From Metridium senile (lineage: Eukaryota > Cnidaria > Anthozoa > Actiniaria > Metridiidae): a stretch of 64,000 nt of DNA. Each line of letters opens with the position of its first letter. Within the stretch, counting starts at the first letter, position 1. The stretch lies in the NCBI GenBank assembly GCA_949775045.1, contig OX459095.1, positions 28,105,564 through 28,169,563 on the forward strand. The letters are read 5' to 3'. This document shows positions 1 through 12,434 of the stretch, piece after piece. The notes below the pieces were generated by a model that was not told where the DNA came from, made no database searches, and saw nothing but the letters and a program-made list of their open reading frames with translations. The position numbers were made by a program, and so were the translations under genes.

Positions 1-68
1 TTTTGACTAATTTACTTACAAGGGTAAAGCACAAGTCGAAATTAATACTGAACAATAACGGGTCTTAC

Positions 69-836
69 CTTCAGTTTTGTTTTCATAGTAGAATCGTCCT
101 TTTGGACCTTCATCATATATTATGTCAAAGCCACCAAATGTTCCTTTGACAAATACTATTCTATCCGGCTTTGTTCCATTCCTATCAATAACTGTACAAG
201 AGACTTGAGCAGTACTGTTTACGATGGCGTATACATTGTATGGAAATGGTTCTACAATTGACGGTTGACCTGCAGTGAAACAAGAAGCTTGTCATCTCTT
301 TTTTTAAATGGTTGATAACAAAACCACTTGGGCATTTTCGGTTAATAGATACACTTTCTTTTATTGGACTATCGCATTTTGTCGAGGGAGGGGATCCTTT
401 GGAAGCTTGGAAATCCGCTGGAGAGGGACCATTTTAATAGGATCTTGGAAATCCAAGGGTTGGAGATCATTTACAAACTTGTAAATCCCCGGGAGAGGGG
501 AGGGGGGGGGGGGGGGGGGGGGGGGGGAGGCATTTGTGAGCTTGGAAATCGTAGCGATTCCATACATGAGAACCATACATGCAGGTAATTATTTCACCTC
601 CCTCACGCTTTTTGGGTTATAAGAGTTTAATCAGCAAAAGGTTTGCAATCAATTCATGAAATTTAATGGTTAATGAACGGCCTTTTAAATGATAAAAGGC
701 CGTTTTGTTTTAAAGTTAAAATCAATAGAGGATACACTGGACTAGTGTTAATCGAAGTTGAGATCATTTACTTACCTTCTACTTGAGTAGCGAATCCAGA
801 AATATAAGACAGGAGTAACACCAAAATAAAGGCCAT
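69..836 (-). CDS. Adhesion GPCR-like Ig receptor, copy 1 (5' end only, runs off left edge)
   Basis: Two exons are visible. Exon 1 (776-836, 61 nt) encodes a 20-residue signal peptide beginning [11 protein letters not shown] and ends in phase 1 at a GTAAGT donor. Exon 2 (69-269, 201 nt, phase 1 to 1) encodes the first half of an Ig-like domain with the B-strand cysteine in AQVSCTV. Both are close copies of exons 1 and 2 of the paralogues at 41,369 and 54,664, with the same intron position and phase; exon 2 is one codon shorter here. The rest of the gene lies left of the window, so it cannot be said whether it ends with a 7TM domain (as copy 2) or without (as copy 3). Role by homology: extracellular recognition domain of a membrane or secreted receptor. 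Confidence 0.85.
502..527 (+). repeat. Poly-G tract (26 bases)
   Basis: An uninterrupted G run inside intron 1 of copy 1. Similar G or C runs occur at about 41,557-41,580, 54,887-54,901, 59,049-59,062 and 33,601-33,637. The short ORFs across it are artefacts of the run. Confidence 0.9.
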
Positions 837-839
837 TTT

Positions 840-985
840 AGACTTACAATGATCATACGATTGATGACTGTCGACTTTGCGTTATAGAGAAAGCTCTGAT
901 CTGTTGTTTGAAGATGGTTATTAGTGAGATGAGTAAGCTCAAGTGCATAAAACAATTAAAGTAAATAAAAAATGGTAACTAAGAA
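840..985 (-). promoter_or_regulatory. Conserved 5' UTR/promoter-proximal block, copy 1
   Basis: About 145 bases upstream of the start codon are strongly conserved with 41,372-41,525 and 54,667-54,805, the same position in the other two copies. The shared block includes a GTCGACTT core, AGAAAGCTCTGATCTG and TAAGCTCAAGTG (plus-strand reading). Conservation across three copies could reflect recent duplication or function. No TATA box is asserted. Confidence 0.4.
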
Positions 986-1159
986 ACCACAAAACGTTAG
1001 GTTTTACACACTTAAACTATAAAAGTGGCACTTTTGGACTTTAAACAAATATTGAGAAACCACTTAGAATATCAAATAGTCCGTCCCTTACACACTCCAA
1101 CATTAATTCTGTGTACGAGCAAATATTTGCGTTACATTATAATATTTGAAAGAAAATGG

Positions 1160-1435
1160 GTGTCATGGGCGGCCTATCGGTGAAAGCGCTGGCCTCTCAC
1201 CGCTGTGGTACAGGCTCGAGTCCCAGTTCGGGCATGGATTATATGTTAGTTGAGTTTGTTTGATGTGTTCTTCTCTCCTATGCCACGAGGGTTTTTCTCC
1301 GGGTTATCCGGAGTTGTGTGCAAAATATTACAACGTAGTGAAGTAGTGAGTGTGAGTGAGGCTCCCCGATTAGAAAAGATTGAGAAGTAAAATTAGTTAT
1401 TTATTTATCTATTTATTTTTATTTATCTATTTGTT
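1160..1435 (+). mobile_element. tRNA-derived SINE, family A (copy 1)
   Basis: A tRNA-like head with an A-box-like segment and a B-box-like GGCTCGAGTCCC at about 1,213 is followed by a body with TTTCTCCGGGTTATCCGG and a TTTA/TTTATC-rich tail. Nearly the same sequence occurs on the minus strand at 63,190-63,500, and a head-less piece at 53,250-53,415. RNA polymerase III promoter boxes plus dispersed copies in both orientations identify a SINE rather than a functional tRNA. Confidence 0.8.
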
Positions 1436-1479
1436 TTAGAGAATTAAATGAGATAAGATGACACTTATGTAAATACACT

Positions 1480-2010
1480 TGATTGGTATAACAATTGAAA
1501 CATAACAAACAGGAAATTGATAAGGAATTGGCGTAATAACTTTACTGTTTTGACTGACATTGTGGAGATTATCTCGTTGGTATAAACTAAAACAGTTTTC
1601 TCCTTATTTAGGAAGATTTAAGGCTCTGTTAAAATGTGCAACCTATCTCGCAAAACGCGTTGCGGCACAAGAAGTGTACAGTGTAACAGAGCCTGTCTCT
1701 TTTCAATTTATTGTTTTGTTACAGATAACATTGCACAAAGTAGAGTTCAGCTCCACCTTTTGCAACTTGCAATGCCATATTTTCATGCATTGTGAGACAA
1801 GTTACTGAGGAAACTGCTCAGTGTAAACAACGCCTCGCTTTAGAATTAAAATAAATGAAGACATTTTTCATTTGTATATTGAATATTGCAATTATTTGTA
1901 CATGGAAACAGGCAATTATTTATATAATCGTAATGAAAAATTTGCACTAACGGCAGGTAACGTAACACTATACCACTAAACATATTTGTATTTTACTTAT
2001 TTCAATATTT
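1480..2010. repeat. Upstream flank shared by the three receptor copies
   Basis: Sequence around AGGAAATTGATAAGGAATTG and the following 450 bases is repeated at about 43,370-43,850, and in part at 55,855-55,980, at the same distance order from the other two copies. This shows the duplicated unit extends well upstream of the start codon. No reading frame in it is conserved. Confidence 0.7.
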
Positions 2011-2114
2011 GTACAGAAAGTCCAATTCAGCAAAACGCTAGTCTTAATGTGGTCATGATATATAACAAAATATCACATCTATCTACAAAAAAAATATAGA
2101 AATAACATTTAATA

Positions 2115-2230
2115 ACATCGAAGCGAGACGAAAGTTAAGCTTGCAATGATATGATAGACAAACGTGAATAATTGTCCCGCAAGTTGTTAAAAGGTCTCTA
2201 TCATTGCAAACGGTTGTCTCGCTTCGATGC
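2115..2230. repeat. Short inverted-repeat element (MITE-like)
   Basis: The ends CATCGAAGCGAGAC and GTCTCGCTTCGATG are perfect inverted copies about 115 bases apart, with partly complementary sequence inside. No coding content. Confidence 0.55.
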
Positions 2231-2534
2231 AAAGGCCCGGCTACCTTTCAAGATGGCGCAGGGAACTGTGAAGGGGACTATTGTATGTAAGTTGCTGAGG
2301 ATAATTTTGATATATATTAATCAGTTGACACTCACATTATCATAGGAGATGTCACGTAAGTGATTTCAAAAGACAAGTATTGGTCCGAGAACTGAGCCCT
2401 GTGGGACACCTAAAGTAACATGCAACTACATGTACAGCTCCTCCTTGTAACCGATCAACAACAACAGAATAATACAGAGAAACAAACTTTATTAATAATA
2501 TGATATCAACTACAATATTCAAATGTTTATAATC

Positions 2535-3072
2535 ATAAACATGCGTGGCTTGCCTCTGAAACTACAATGTTGAAATGTTTTAAATATATCAAACTACAAT
2601 GTTGAAATGTTTTAAATATATCAAACTACAATGTTGAAATGTTTTAAATATATCAAACTACAATGTTGAATTTAAGTATATCAAACTGCAATGTTGAAAT
2701 GTTTTAAATATATCAAACTACAATGTTGAAATGTTTTAAATGTATCAAACTACAATGTTGAAATGTTTTAAATATATCAAACTACAATGTTGAAATGTTT
2801 TAAATGTATCAAACTGCAATGTTGAAATGTTTTAAATGTATCAAACTACCGTGTTCAAATGTTTTAAATATATCAAACTACAATGTTGAAATGTTTTAAA
2901 TATATCAAACTACAATGTTGAAATGTTTTAAATATATCAAACTAAAATGTTCATATGTTTAAAATATATATCAAACTACAATGTTGAAATGTTCTAAATA
3001 TATCAAACTACAATGTTTAATTTAAGTATATCAAACTGCAATGTTGGAATGTTTTAAATATATCAATATGTA
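2535..3072 (+). repeat. 32-bp tandem array, about 16-17 units
   Basis: Units of about 32 bases of the type CAAACTACAATGTTGAAATG plus TTTTAAATATAT repeat head to tail with few substitutions. Two units are shortened variants containing AATTTAAGTATAT. There are no unique spacers, so it is a minisatellite. Confidence 0.9.
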
Positions 3073-4470
3073 GCAACAGCAAGAAACAAGATATGGCAAG
3101 GTATTTATTGAAATTATAATGTTTATAAGCATTTAATTTAAGATTGTTTTGAGTTTGAATCAAGATGTGTCAATATCTCACCTTGGTCGAATTTCACGTG
3201 GCTTTCTGCAATGTCATTGGTCGGCGAATGACAAAGGATACTTACCAATGTCTCCCTCCCCGGGGTGACTGAGTCTTGGATTTCGTAGAGTAGGGGGATG
3301 GGTAGCTGGGAGAGATTTGACTAGAGTCCAGGCCGTCCGCGCTGTCACGCTCGTCGAGCTGCACAAGAAATCCCTGCCGCGCATCGAAGCCATTCAAAAT
3401 GGCTGGTAATTTTAAATTCTCGCCGGATTTATTCCTCGAGGGGATAACTTTTATGGGACATTTTTTGATAATTGTGAAGGGTAATTATCTGGCTTTCGTG
3501 TTACGGAGTATCAAGGCAAGGGAATGCGATTTAGTGTGAGAATTACACGATTTTCGAGAGCAAGTCGGTCCGTTGGCTGACCCAAGGTCTCCTTCCTTGC
3601 CATGTACTTAGTAGTAGGGGGAGAACATAGCTAAAAATTACCCAAACAGCCTGAAATCGCTACCAGATAGCAAGAAAGACACAAGAAACAATCCACGAAG
3701 GTTAGAGTTTATTTCCTTTATTTTACGACGAGTTATAAATTTGAGAATAATTCTACATATAAAGCCTTATAAAGCGTCTCGATCTATGAGATTGGGCTTC
3801 CTGTGATTAAATCATGAATTACGTTCCTTGATTAATACGTTTGAGCACTAAAGTATTTCACACATGAGTAATTGCTTTCGTGCGCTGGATTCTGCAAATG
3901 AATATAAATGTCCTACTAAATGAATAGTGCATGGTGATTAAACTATCCAAAAGATAACTTTTGTTTGCAAAATCAACCTGCAGTTGAATTGTATATTATT
4001 AAGCGACATTTTAACTTACAATTCAAAGTTACGGGTGATTGCTAATCTTGTATATTGTATCGTCCGGAATTGCACATACCTTAGTGGATTTTAGTAGTAT
4101 TTATAAAACCGTCTCCTACACATATTTAAAACTATTAAAAGCTCTTCTTTTCACACAAGATAGAACATTGTTTGCAATTGAAAACGTACTAATTATTTTG
4201 GCGTTATCATTTGAATCTGCAGAAAAATCACCATTTTAAGTTTAACATGTAATTCGGAGCGAGTTAAAAACTGACTTATTGCGAATTTGCATATTCACAT
4301 GCGATGATAAATCGCTCTTTTTCCTAGCTGAAAATATCTCGATTGTCACAAAAACTTCTTAAACAATAGAATACATAAAAATGCTTAATTCTAATATACA
4401 AATTAGGTAATACCTAATAGCGGAGCTCCCAGTTTAATTTTTTCTTACAACATCAATATGGGCATGTAAA
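3073..4470. other. Intergenic sequence with no supported gene
   Basis: AT-rich sequence except a GC-richer, CpG-containing patch at about 3,240-3,420. Short ORFs here have no recognisable domain or splice context. The patch might be an unrelated promoter or an old repeat. Confidence 0.5.
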
Positions 4471-4474
4471 TACC

Positions 4475-4582
4475 ACTTATTAGATATTTTCTTGGGTATT
4501 ACGTGCTGATATTTTACGAGTTGCGTATTTACAAGCAATGAGTTAAATGTCAGCCCGTAATACCCAAGAAAATATCTAATAT
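4475..4582. repeat. Short inverted-repeat element
   Basis: Left arm ATTAGATATTTTCTTGGGTA is repeated in inverted form at the right end (TACCCAAGAAAATATCTAAT), about 105 bases in all. Palindromic MITE-like structure without coding potential. Confidence 0.6.
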
Positions 4583-6635
4583 TAAAGGGATTTATTATAC
4601 AACTTACTGTTTATTGTAATTTCTATAGCATCTTTAATCGAAAAATATAACCTTTCGGAGATTCAGCGCGCGGAGAAAGAATCAAAACAAAGCCCTGGAA
4701 AAGCCAGTAAAATGTAAGATATTTCTAACTCTCTCTTTGATTGACATAATGTCAAAAACCTCATTGGCTAAACAAGGGGCCATTTTGCATGAGCATGCGT
4801 GCAACTGCTGCGCTAAAACAACCGTGGGCTCTCGGAACGACATTGTTGTTGCTGCGGAGGCTTTGATTCTGGAGGCCAGTGTGAGCATAATTGCTATTTT
4901 TATTTATTGGGACAATTTTTCTATCAAAATCAATTAGATATAAGAAAAGTTCACATGATTTATTTCAAATTTTATAAAAATCGCCGTGGTATTTTGGCTA
5001 GATCTTTAACACGAAGCCAATTTGTACAGTCATAATGTAGTAAAATATATGTACACATCTTCGTCAACAATTAAGTCCTAAAATGTGAATCGATCGTACT
5101 GCAATAGTTTATTTCAATGTTAATAATGATACAGCTATAGAGCTATGCAAAGATCTATATGATAAATCAATTCAGACAAGTTGAATTCTCCAAGCAAAGA
5201 AATGCTAAAAATGCCGTGAGTGCTAAATATCACGTAAGAATTTGCAGAATTCACATCATTCCCCAATTTTCATCGGCAAGAAAACATTATGAACACATTT
5301 GTAAAGCTTAAATCTTGATATTGGTAACCTTAGAACAGTGGTATTTTTTCGGAAATGTAATATTTTCGAATATTTTACATAACAGCTAATAATAGTTAAG
5401 CGTAATTATTATACATTTCAAGACATTGTCGTTCGAACATTGCGAGTGCGATGTCCATAAACGCTGCCTAATTATATTACTAAACATGTACATTTATCAT
5501 TTACTTCAATACCTGCAGTAAATCTTGACCAGCACTCATCAAAACTAACATAGTAGTTGTGTTTATAAACCTCAGCAGCTTCCATATTGTAAACACAAAG
5601 TTCTTTATATCATCATTTCTAGAATAAGATTTTAAACAGTCCCAATCGGTCCAATAACGTGTTTCTCCTCGTTGTAGGTTGAACCATTTATGAGTATTCT
5701 TGAGCCATGACAGAACGTTTCAGCGTCGAAAACTTTCAAATAATATTGTTGAAATTGTCTCTCATGTCGGCGTAATTTATCGCTTGAAGTGAATCACTCT
5801 GATGAAATTTAGACAACTGGCGCATGCGCACACAAAACGGCCCCTTGTTCATTGGCTATCGATGTAGATGACGCCATCATGTAACGCAACGCACAAAAGG
5901 AAAGTTTGTCATTTACACGAGGGGCGAAGATTTCTCATTGAAAAAAGTCCCATAAAATCATGTAAATGGACAATTCATGAATGGAAATTGATTTAATGTA
6001 AGTAAAAAATTGTAATAAATCTCACTGCCTTTTCTTAGGTTGGTTATCGTTTTCATTCTATGCACTTTTTCTCAAATTTTCAACTGTCACTACAGTCAAT
6101 AGTTTTGTTCAGACAAAAAGTGTTCAGAAATGTTTTTGATGGAAAATACGATTCCCAAACGATAGTGTGAATAGCCTTATTATTATCCCTTTTATTTTTA
6201 AGTCATTAAGCTTATTTTGCTTTTGATAACGCCTTGAAAAAGTGCTGCGGCTGAACAGTGGTTTTACGGCTGCTTTTTACCTTCTTTTATTTTCCAAAGT
6301 TAGTTAGGATTCCGGATAGAAAATGTTAAACCTTTTCATCGTATTAGATTTACTAAAAAGAAGTCATGGCAAATCAGCCTCAAGAATAAGTTCTACCAAC
6401 ACAAGATCGATTTGAAAAGACAAGGATTTTAAAACAAGGTATTTTATTATGAAAAACTTCGTGTAAAAGATCATTTTGTTCTGTAAACAAAAATTTAACG
6501 ACTTTGAAGTAAAAACTACTAAAAAAAGCTCGTTTAGTAGCCATAAAATAAATATTACTAAGAAAACAGAAGTTATTCAACCAATTTTAAATTGTTTGTA
6601 TTTCAATTCATCTTTGATGTTTTCCGTTTATGAGG
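4583..6635. other. Intergenic sequence with no supported gene
   Basis: AT-rich. A segment near 4,765-4,800 (AAACAAGGGGCCATTTTG) resembles the inverse of 5,820-5,865, suggesting a decayed inverted-repeat element across the interval. Nothing else is recognised. Confidence 0.45.
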
Positions 6636-6639
6636 AAAA

Positions 6640-7130
6640 ACTTTGACGAAACGAGTTGAAGATTGAACTAATTTAGACTACAAAACAGACCCTACTTTTA
6701 CACAAAAACTATGACAAAACGAGTTGAATATTGAACTAATTTAGTCTGCAAAACAGACCCTACTTTTGCACGAAAACTACGACGAAACGAGTTGAAGATT
6801 GCACTAATTTAGACTGCAAAACAGTCCCTACTTTTACACAAAAACTATGATAAAACGAGTTGAAGATTGAACTAATTTAGACTGCAAAACAGACCCTACT
6901 TTTACACAAAAACTATGATAAAACGAGTTGAAGTTTGAACTAATTTAGACTGCAAAACAGTCCCTACTTTTACCGCACGCTAGTTAAAGCTTAAACTTAT
7001 TTAGACTGCAAAATAGTCCCTAGTTTTACACAAAAACTATGACAAATCGAGTTGAAGAGTGAACTAATTTAGACTGCAAAACAGTCCTTATTTTACACGA
7101 AAACTACGACGAAACGAGTTGAAGATTGAA
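6640..7130 (+). repeat. About 68-bp tandem array, about 7 units
   Basis: Units begin GACGAAACGAGTTGAAGATT and contain AATTTAGACTGCAAAACAG and CCCTACTTTTACAC. Spacing is about 67-71 bases and one internal unit is diverged. No ORF is conserved among units. Confidence 0.85.
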
Positions 7131-8075
7131 CGAATTTTTGAGTTTTGTCTCTCAAAAACTTGAAACAAATGATAATCTTGAACTTACTTTATCGGTGATT
7201 ATTTTCTTGAGGTTATCTTTCTTCAATGACAGTGATCATATTTTGACGATGACGATGTACTTGAATTTTGATGCTTCAAACATTGTTCATAGTTCAACTG
7301 CCAAGCTTGAAAAGCCTTCAATAAACTGTGCCGAGGGAAGCGATTTGAAGACAGTTTTCATAACAAACAAGGTCGCTTCTTTTGCTGTCAGATCTATTCT
7401 TCCGCGAAGGAAAATACGTTTTCTTGATCTTTTGTAATCAGTCTTTTGCTTTTCTTTAGTATAATTTCTTCGTTTTTGTGTCCTTCAAGTTTATGTTCTT
7501 CTTCGATCAAAACTCTCTTTATGTTCTTCGAAGTTCATCTTTCTCCGTTCATTTTTTGTATTAATGAAAGCTCTGCTATTAGCAAGTAATATTTTGTTGT
7601 TGTTTGTTTGACTTTTTTGTCGATAAAAGAACAACTTTGCTTGGTTGATCTAGTGCTATTTAGCGCGCGCGTCACTTTCGTTCCCGCCGAAATGTAACAG
7701 CCAATCAGAATCGCGATGTACACGGACGTACGTACGTACGTACGTACGGACAGCGTGGGCTACCTGTGTCGGTCGATGAAAAATCAACTCGATGGGTTAC
7801 CATTTTTTCTTAATTATGGTGCTCCGCTTGCGCGGGCCTTCGGCCCGCGCGGAGCGCCGCTATAATGTTGTTTTCATTTTTAAACAAATTCGATCTCTTT
7901 TTTAACGCTTAAATGCCAAAGTGTCCGGATTTGCACACTGTCCGGATTTGTACACACATACTGTACCCATGCATGTCATCCAAGACATGTTAAGTAAGAT
8001 ACAAACAGAAATAGACAAGAAACGTTTTATGCGCTATTTTTATTGATTTAAACAATGCCTTTGTCAACGTACGTG
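7131..8075. other. Intergenic sequence with an (ACGT)n tract and a GC-rich hairpin
   Basis: A 103-codon ORF at 7,126-7,437 has no recognisable domain and begins inside the tandem array, so it is not called. An ACGT repeat lies at about 7,725-7,747. A GC-rich hairpin occupies 7,821-7,855, where CGCGGGCC pairs with GGCCCGCG and GCTCCG with CGGAGC. Confidence 0.5.
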
Positions 8076-8089
8076 CACTGTTATTTTCA

Positions 8090-8420
8090 AGGAGTTAAAT
8101 TTACTCCAAAAGTGAAGTAAAAAATAAAGGTACAGGATCACTCCTTTTTTAGAGTAAATTTTACTCCATAATTTTTACTCCGTTTTAAGAGTAAAATTCA
8201 CTCCCCCAAGAGAGTAAATTTAACCTATGTTTTGGTGTCAATATCACTACGCATATGGAGTTTAATTCACTCCTATTAGAGTTGAATTTACTCCAAAAGT
8301 GGAGTAAACAAAAAAGGTACAGAATCACTCTATTTCAGGAGTAATTTTAACTCTCTCTATTTTCACTCCCCTCCTTAGTGTAAAAAATACTCTCTATGAA
8401 GAGTATAATATACTACCACT
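8090..8420. repeat. Left cluster of GAGTAAA/TTTACTC palindromes
   Basis: Many occurrences of GAGTAAA, GGAGTAAA or their complements in about 330 bases, arranged as half-sites facing each other. This is the left subterminal region of the element at 8,076-14,254. Confidence 0.8.
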
Positions 8421-8819
8421 TTAATTAAAGTAAACTGTCTACACAAGTACTATTGGCAATAATATTGTTTATTTATGAAACATTTAAACAAATACATGTA
8501 TATTACAACTATCAGTGACTTAAAAAGTTATAACTGAATAGAATTACAAAAAGTTCCAACAATTTTCGATCCAATTACTGGAAGAAATTAATTGTAAATC
8601 TGAAAGAGGCAATGTACAGAAACATTACAAGGGGAAGGTGGTGGATAGTGGTGGGACAAAGGAAAAGGAAAATGTGCGGTGGGGGCAGTGGTAGTGATGT
8701 ATAAGTAGATGATAAAAAATGATCAAAGTATATAAAAGTGTGACGATGATAGCAATAACAGTGAAATGGGTGAGTGACAGAAATAACAGCATGTGAAGTG
8801 AAAGCATAAATAGTAATGG

Positions 8820-9270
8820 TAAATAATAATGTAGACGATGATAATAATGGCAATAATAATATGATAATGACAACCCCAGTGATGGTGATGAAGACGATCG
8901 ATGATGATGACAATGATGAAGTGATCATACTGATAATGGAATAATATTTATAGTAACAGTTATAACATTTAATTCTGTTGATGATATAAATCATGTAAAT
9001 GATAACAGTGGTGAAAATAATAGGGTGATATATAGTTTATGATCATGAAAATAGAAATAAAAATTATGATAATAATAATAATGATAATGATGAAAATGAT
9101 GTAAATATAGGAGTAGACTGGAAAAGATTAATAATAATAATTGTGCTAATTAAAATTTAATTATAATAATAATAAAAAAATATTATTATGTATTAATAAT
9201 AGTGGAAGTCATGTTTATAGTGATAATAATGTGAAATATAAGATATAACAACTAGAAAAATAATATCAAT
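8820..9270 (+). repeat. GATAAT-rich low-complexity tract
   Basis: Imperfect GAT/AAT/ATG trinucleotide-like sequence. A similar tract lies at about 12,640-12,960 on the other side of the nested fold-back element. ORFs on the complementary strand (His/Tyr/Ser-rich) are artefacts of composition. Confidence 0.75.
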
Positions 9271-9275
9271 AGGTA

Positions 9276-9604
9276 CTGTCGTTTGCATTAACAGTCGCGA
9301 CAAAAAATATGTTCTGTCTCTAGACGTAACTTCCAAAGTTTGGCGCCAAACTTTGCAATCTCCCAATACAATCCTCTAAATAAATTCAATTTGTTGAGGT
9401 AAATTTCGCATATTATATATTTTTGTTGCATCCGTTAAAGGATAGGTGCAAGTGCAGTACATTTCTAAAAATTTCTAGCCTTTTTTCACGAAAGTGGTTT
9501 ACAAACATGCAAAGTTTGGGGTGCCAATCTTTCAAGTTTGACTGTGAGACAGAACATGTTTTTGTTGCAACCGTTAACGGGTAGATGCAAGCGACGGTAT
9601 ATAT
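9276..9604. repeat. Inverted-repeat element (MITE-like)
   Basis: The left end (ACTGTCGTTTGCATTAAC, then ATGTTCTGTCTC) is matched in inverse by the right end (GAGACAGAACATG, then GATGCAAGCGACGGTAT). An internal CAAAGTTTGG motif is also mirrored. No coding content. Confidence 0.6.
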
Positions 9605-9645
9605 ATGAAATGACAATGTTGATAATAGTGTTATAGAGGATGAAA

Positions 9646-12394
9646 CAGTAAAAACCCTCATATAAGAACCACTATTTTTTAATAAGTGGTTCTTTTTTAA
9701 CAGGTGCTTAAGAGTGACTGTCAGGAAGAACCAGACATATCGTGGCAAAAGTCGATTCATCGATTTTGTTCACATTTTGCAGTTCGATACCCTATCATGT
9801 TGTAAGAACTCCTGTGAACTTAGTTTAAAAAAATTTGTTTTCGTTTGGGAGAAATTTGAATTATTATGCGAGAAGGCAAATATGCTAATTCGACGACTCT
9901 GAAATAGAGACCACTCGGCGATCTCGTGCACAAAATACAAATAATATTTAACCTTAAAAACCTAATAATCTTTAAATATGCTATCTCTATATGCCTCATA
10001 GCGTATTTCAGACTTGTAGCTTTAACGATGAATTTTTGGCAGAATTTTGTTCAGGACACAGTTTTCATGAGCTAAAAAATACCCTCAAAACAGCCGCGAA
10101 TTAAACTATGTTCGATATAACGGAATAGTTTGATATTCACTGTGTGAGAAGTTAAGATAATTTCTTAAAACACTGCCGAAAAAAATTGCTAGGTTTTTAT
10201 GTTTTGAAGTTGTTACAGTCGATCTAAGTTGCCTAAATTGGCTGTTTTTTACGATCATTTTTGCATAATTAGCAACGATAATGAGCGTCAAAACAATAAT
10301 ACTATTTGCAACAATCTTGTATTAACCGTATTTAACATCAGCAATGAGTCAATTTGTATTCCTTATTGTAGTTAGAGCAATATTTATTCCAACTCGATAT
10401 AAATCATGCATGTATTTTCGGGGTTTTGATCCGGATCGTTTTGTTTATACAAAGCCAATTATATCCTCGTGCGAGTGTTACTAAAAATAGATATGGCAAG
10501 ACTTTTAGATACTGCCCTTTGAAATACTAAAATGAATCTGATAGAAGTCATAAAAAAATATTATATAATGCATGAGACTCACAACACAATTCCTTCAATA
10601 TAGCAAATTTATATAATAGTAGAATAGAATAGTAGTAGTGTTTTTGGATAGAAGATAAATATACCGGTAGTTGTTCTTTGAGAGCAGATTTTCTATTATC
10701 CCATCTTTAAAGTCTACAAAATGAAATTTACAAGATAATGACCTATCTTATTTCTGATAAAAACTCCAGTATAAATGTTTTATTTTATATCTTTTGTAAG
10801 AAACGAAACACAGGTTTGAGTAGTACGTTATTTTAGCAATAATGCGATGCTTATATAAACAAATAATGTAGTTTCTAATTGCAATATTTGGCAGACTTGC
10901 TACAAGTCGACTATACACTCTTTATTTTGACGAGTCGCTAAACGACTAGATAAACGAGAGATAAACGAGAGAAACGAGAGAAACCAATACGAAAAAAACC
11001 GGACTTTGAGCAAGTCTAAAGAGCAATGCTCAAAATTAATGTATTTTCTTTTATTTAGAAGACACAGATTTATTAAAATAACCGATAAGTAACGTACCCT
11101 GCCATTTCCACCTCTTTATATGTAGATATATGCCGAACCTTTATTCATCGGCCAACATCTATTGAGCGGCCACTTTGAAAAGTCCCTAGGGTGACCGTTC
11201 ATTAGAGGTACAACTCAATTTCTTGAATATTGTACAAATTTCAACAAAAATAATATTAAATTGGACGTCAACGGCGGAAAACACAACAATTAGGGACTTA
11301 TGAAAGGATCTATAGGAGATTTACTGTTCTTTTGATTTATGATCACAAAAATCATTTGTATAAATTTGAACAAACATTTTTCTAATTATTAGAGCTGCTT
11401 TTATACATACATGAATGCTTTGTAGATGTAAGCACTTTATAATCATGGCAGCTATAGCAAATGTGTAGAATACGAAATCAAAATATTACATTTATTTACC
11501 TTAGAATGATGCCAAGCACCTTGTACACGTGAGAATGATAATTATCTTACCAGTTGTCACGCAATGCTCCTTGCTTTTGTATAAACAAAACGATCCGGAT
11601 CAAAACCCCGAAAATACATGCATGATTTATATCGAGTTGGAATAAATATTGCTCTAACTACAATAAGGAATACAAATTGACTCATTGCTGATGTTAAATA
11701 CGGTTAATACAAGATTGTTGCAAATAGTATTATTGTTTTGACGCTCATTATCGTTGCTAATTATGCAAAAATGATCGTAAAAAAAACCAGCCAATTTAGG
11801 CAACTTAGATCGACTGTAACAACTTCAAAACATAAAAACCTAGCAATTTTTTTCGGCAGTGTTTTAAGAAATTATCTTAACTTCACACACAGTGAATATC
11901 AAACTATTCCGTTATATCGAACATAGTTTAATTCGCGGCTGTTTTGAGGGTATTTTTTAGCTCATGAAAACTGTGTCCTGAACAAAATTCTGCCAAAAAT
12001 TCATCGTTAAAGCTACAAGTCTGAAATACGCTATGAGGCATATAGAGATAGCATATTTAAAGATTATTAGGTTTTTAAGGTTAAATATTATTTGTATTTT
12101 GTGCACGAGATCGCCGAGTGGTCTCTATTTCAGAGTCGTCGAATTAGCATATTTGCCTTCTCGCATAATAATTCAAATTTCTCCCAAACGAAAACAAATT
12201 TTTAAAAACTAAGTGCACAGGAGTGCTTATAACATGATAGGGTATCGAACTACAAAATATGAACAAAATCGATGAATCGACTTTTGCCACGATATTTCGA
12301 ATTTGTCTGGTTCTTCCTGACAGTCACTCTTAAAAAGCAAATTTTAGCCTAGTGGTTCTTAATCCACTGGTTCTTATATGCGGGTTTTTACTGT
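9646..12394. mobile_element. Fold-back DNA element with arms of about 810 bp
   Basis: Positions 9,646-10,458 and 11,573-12,394 are near-identical inverted copies separated by about 1.1 kb of non-coding sequence. Matching 61- and 62-codon ORFs (10,106-10,291 minus; 11,738-11,926 plus) simply reflect the two arms. Terminal bases read ACAGTAAAAACCC at the left and GGGTTTTTACTGT at the right, like the CAGT-initiated ends of pogo/Tigger-type elements. No transposase is present, so it is non-autonomous, and it is nested inside the CACTA-like element. Confidence 0.75.
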
Positions 12395-12434
12395 AATGCT
12401 AATGGGGATTCTGATGATGCTAATAAAGTAATAA

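Noticed and set aside
361..588. 71- and 74-codon ORFs around the poly-G tract
   Set aside because: They depend on the G run (Gly or Pro repeats) inside intron 1 of copy 1.
1166..1236. tRNA gene candidate (also 20,733-20,805, 55,212-55,280 and 63,425-63,495)
   Set aside because: A- and B-box-like segments are present, but cloverleaf pairing is poor and each continues into a shared non-tRNA body with simple-repeat tail. These are SINEs.
2535..3072. CRISPR-like array of about 32-bp repeats
   Set aside because: Repeats are contiguous with no unique spacers, no cas genes, and the context is an animal genome. It is a minisatellite.
3240..3420. CpG-richer patch with a 46-codon ORF starting near 3,397, possible small gene or promoter
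   Set aside because: No domain, no conserved splice signal and no second copy. GC content alone is not enough to call a feature.
8575..8994. 139-codon minus ORF rich in Ser, Ile, His and Tyr
   Set aside because: Follows the GATAAT low-complexity composition. No domain, and it lies inside a transposable element.
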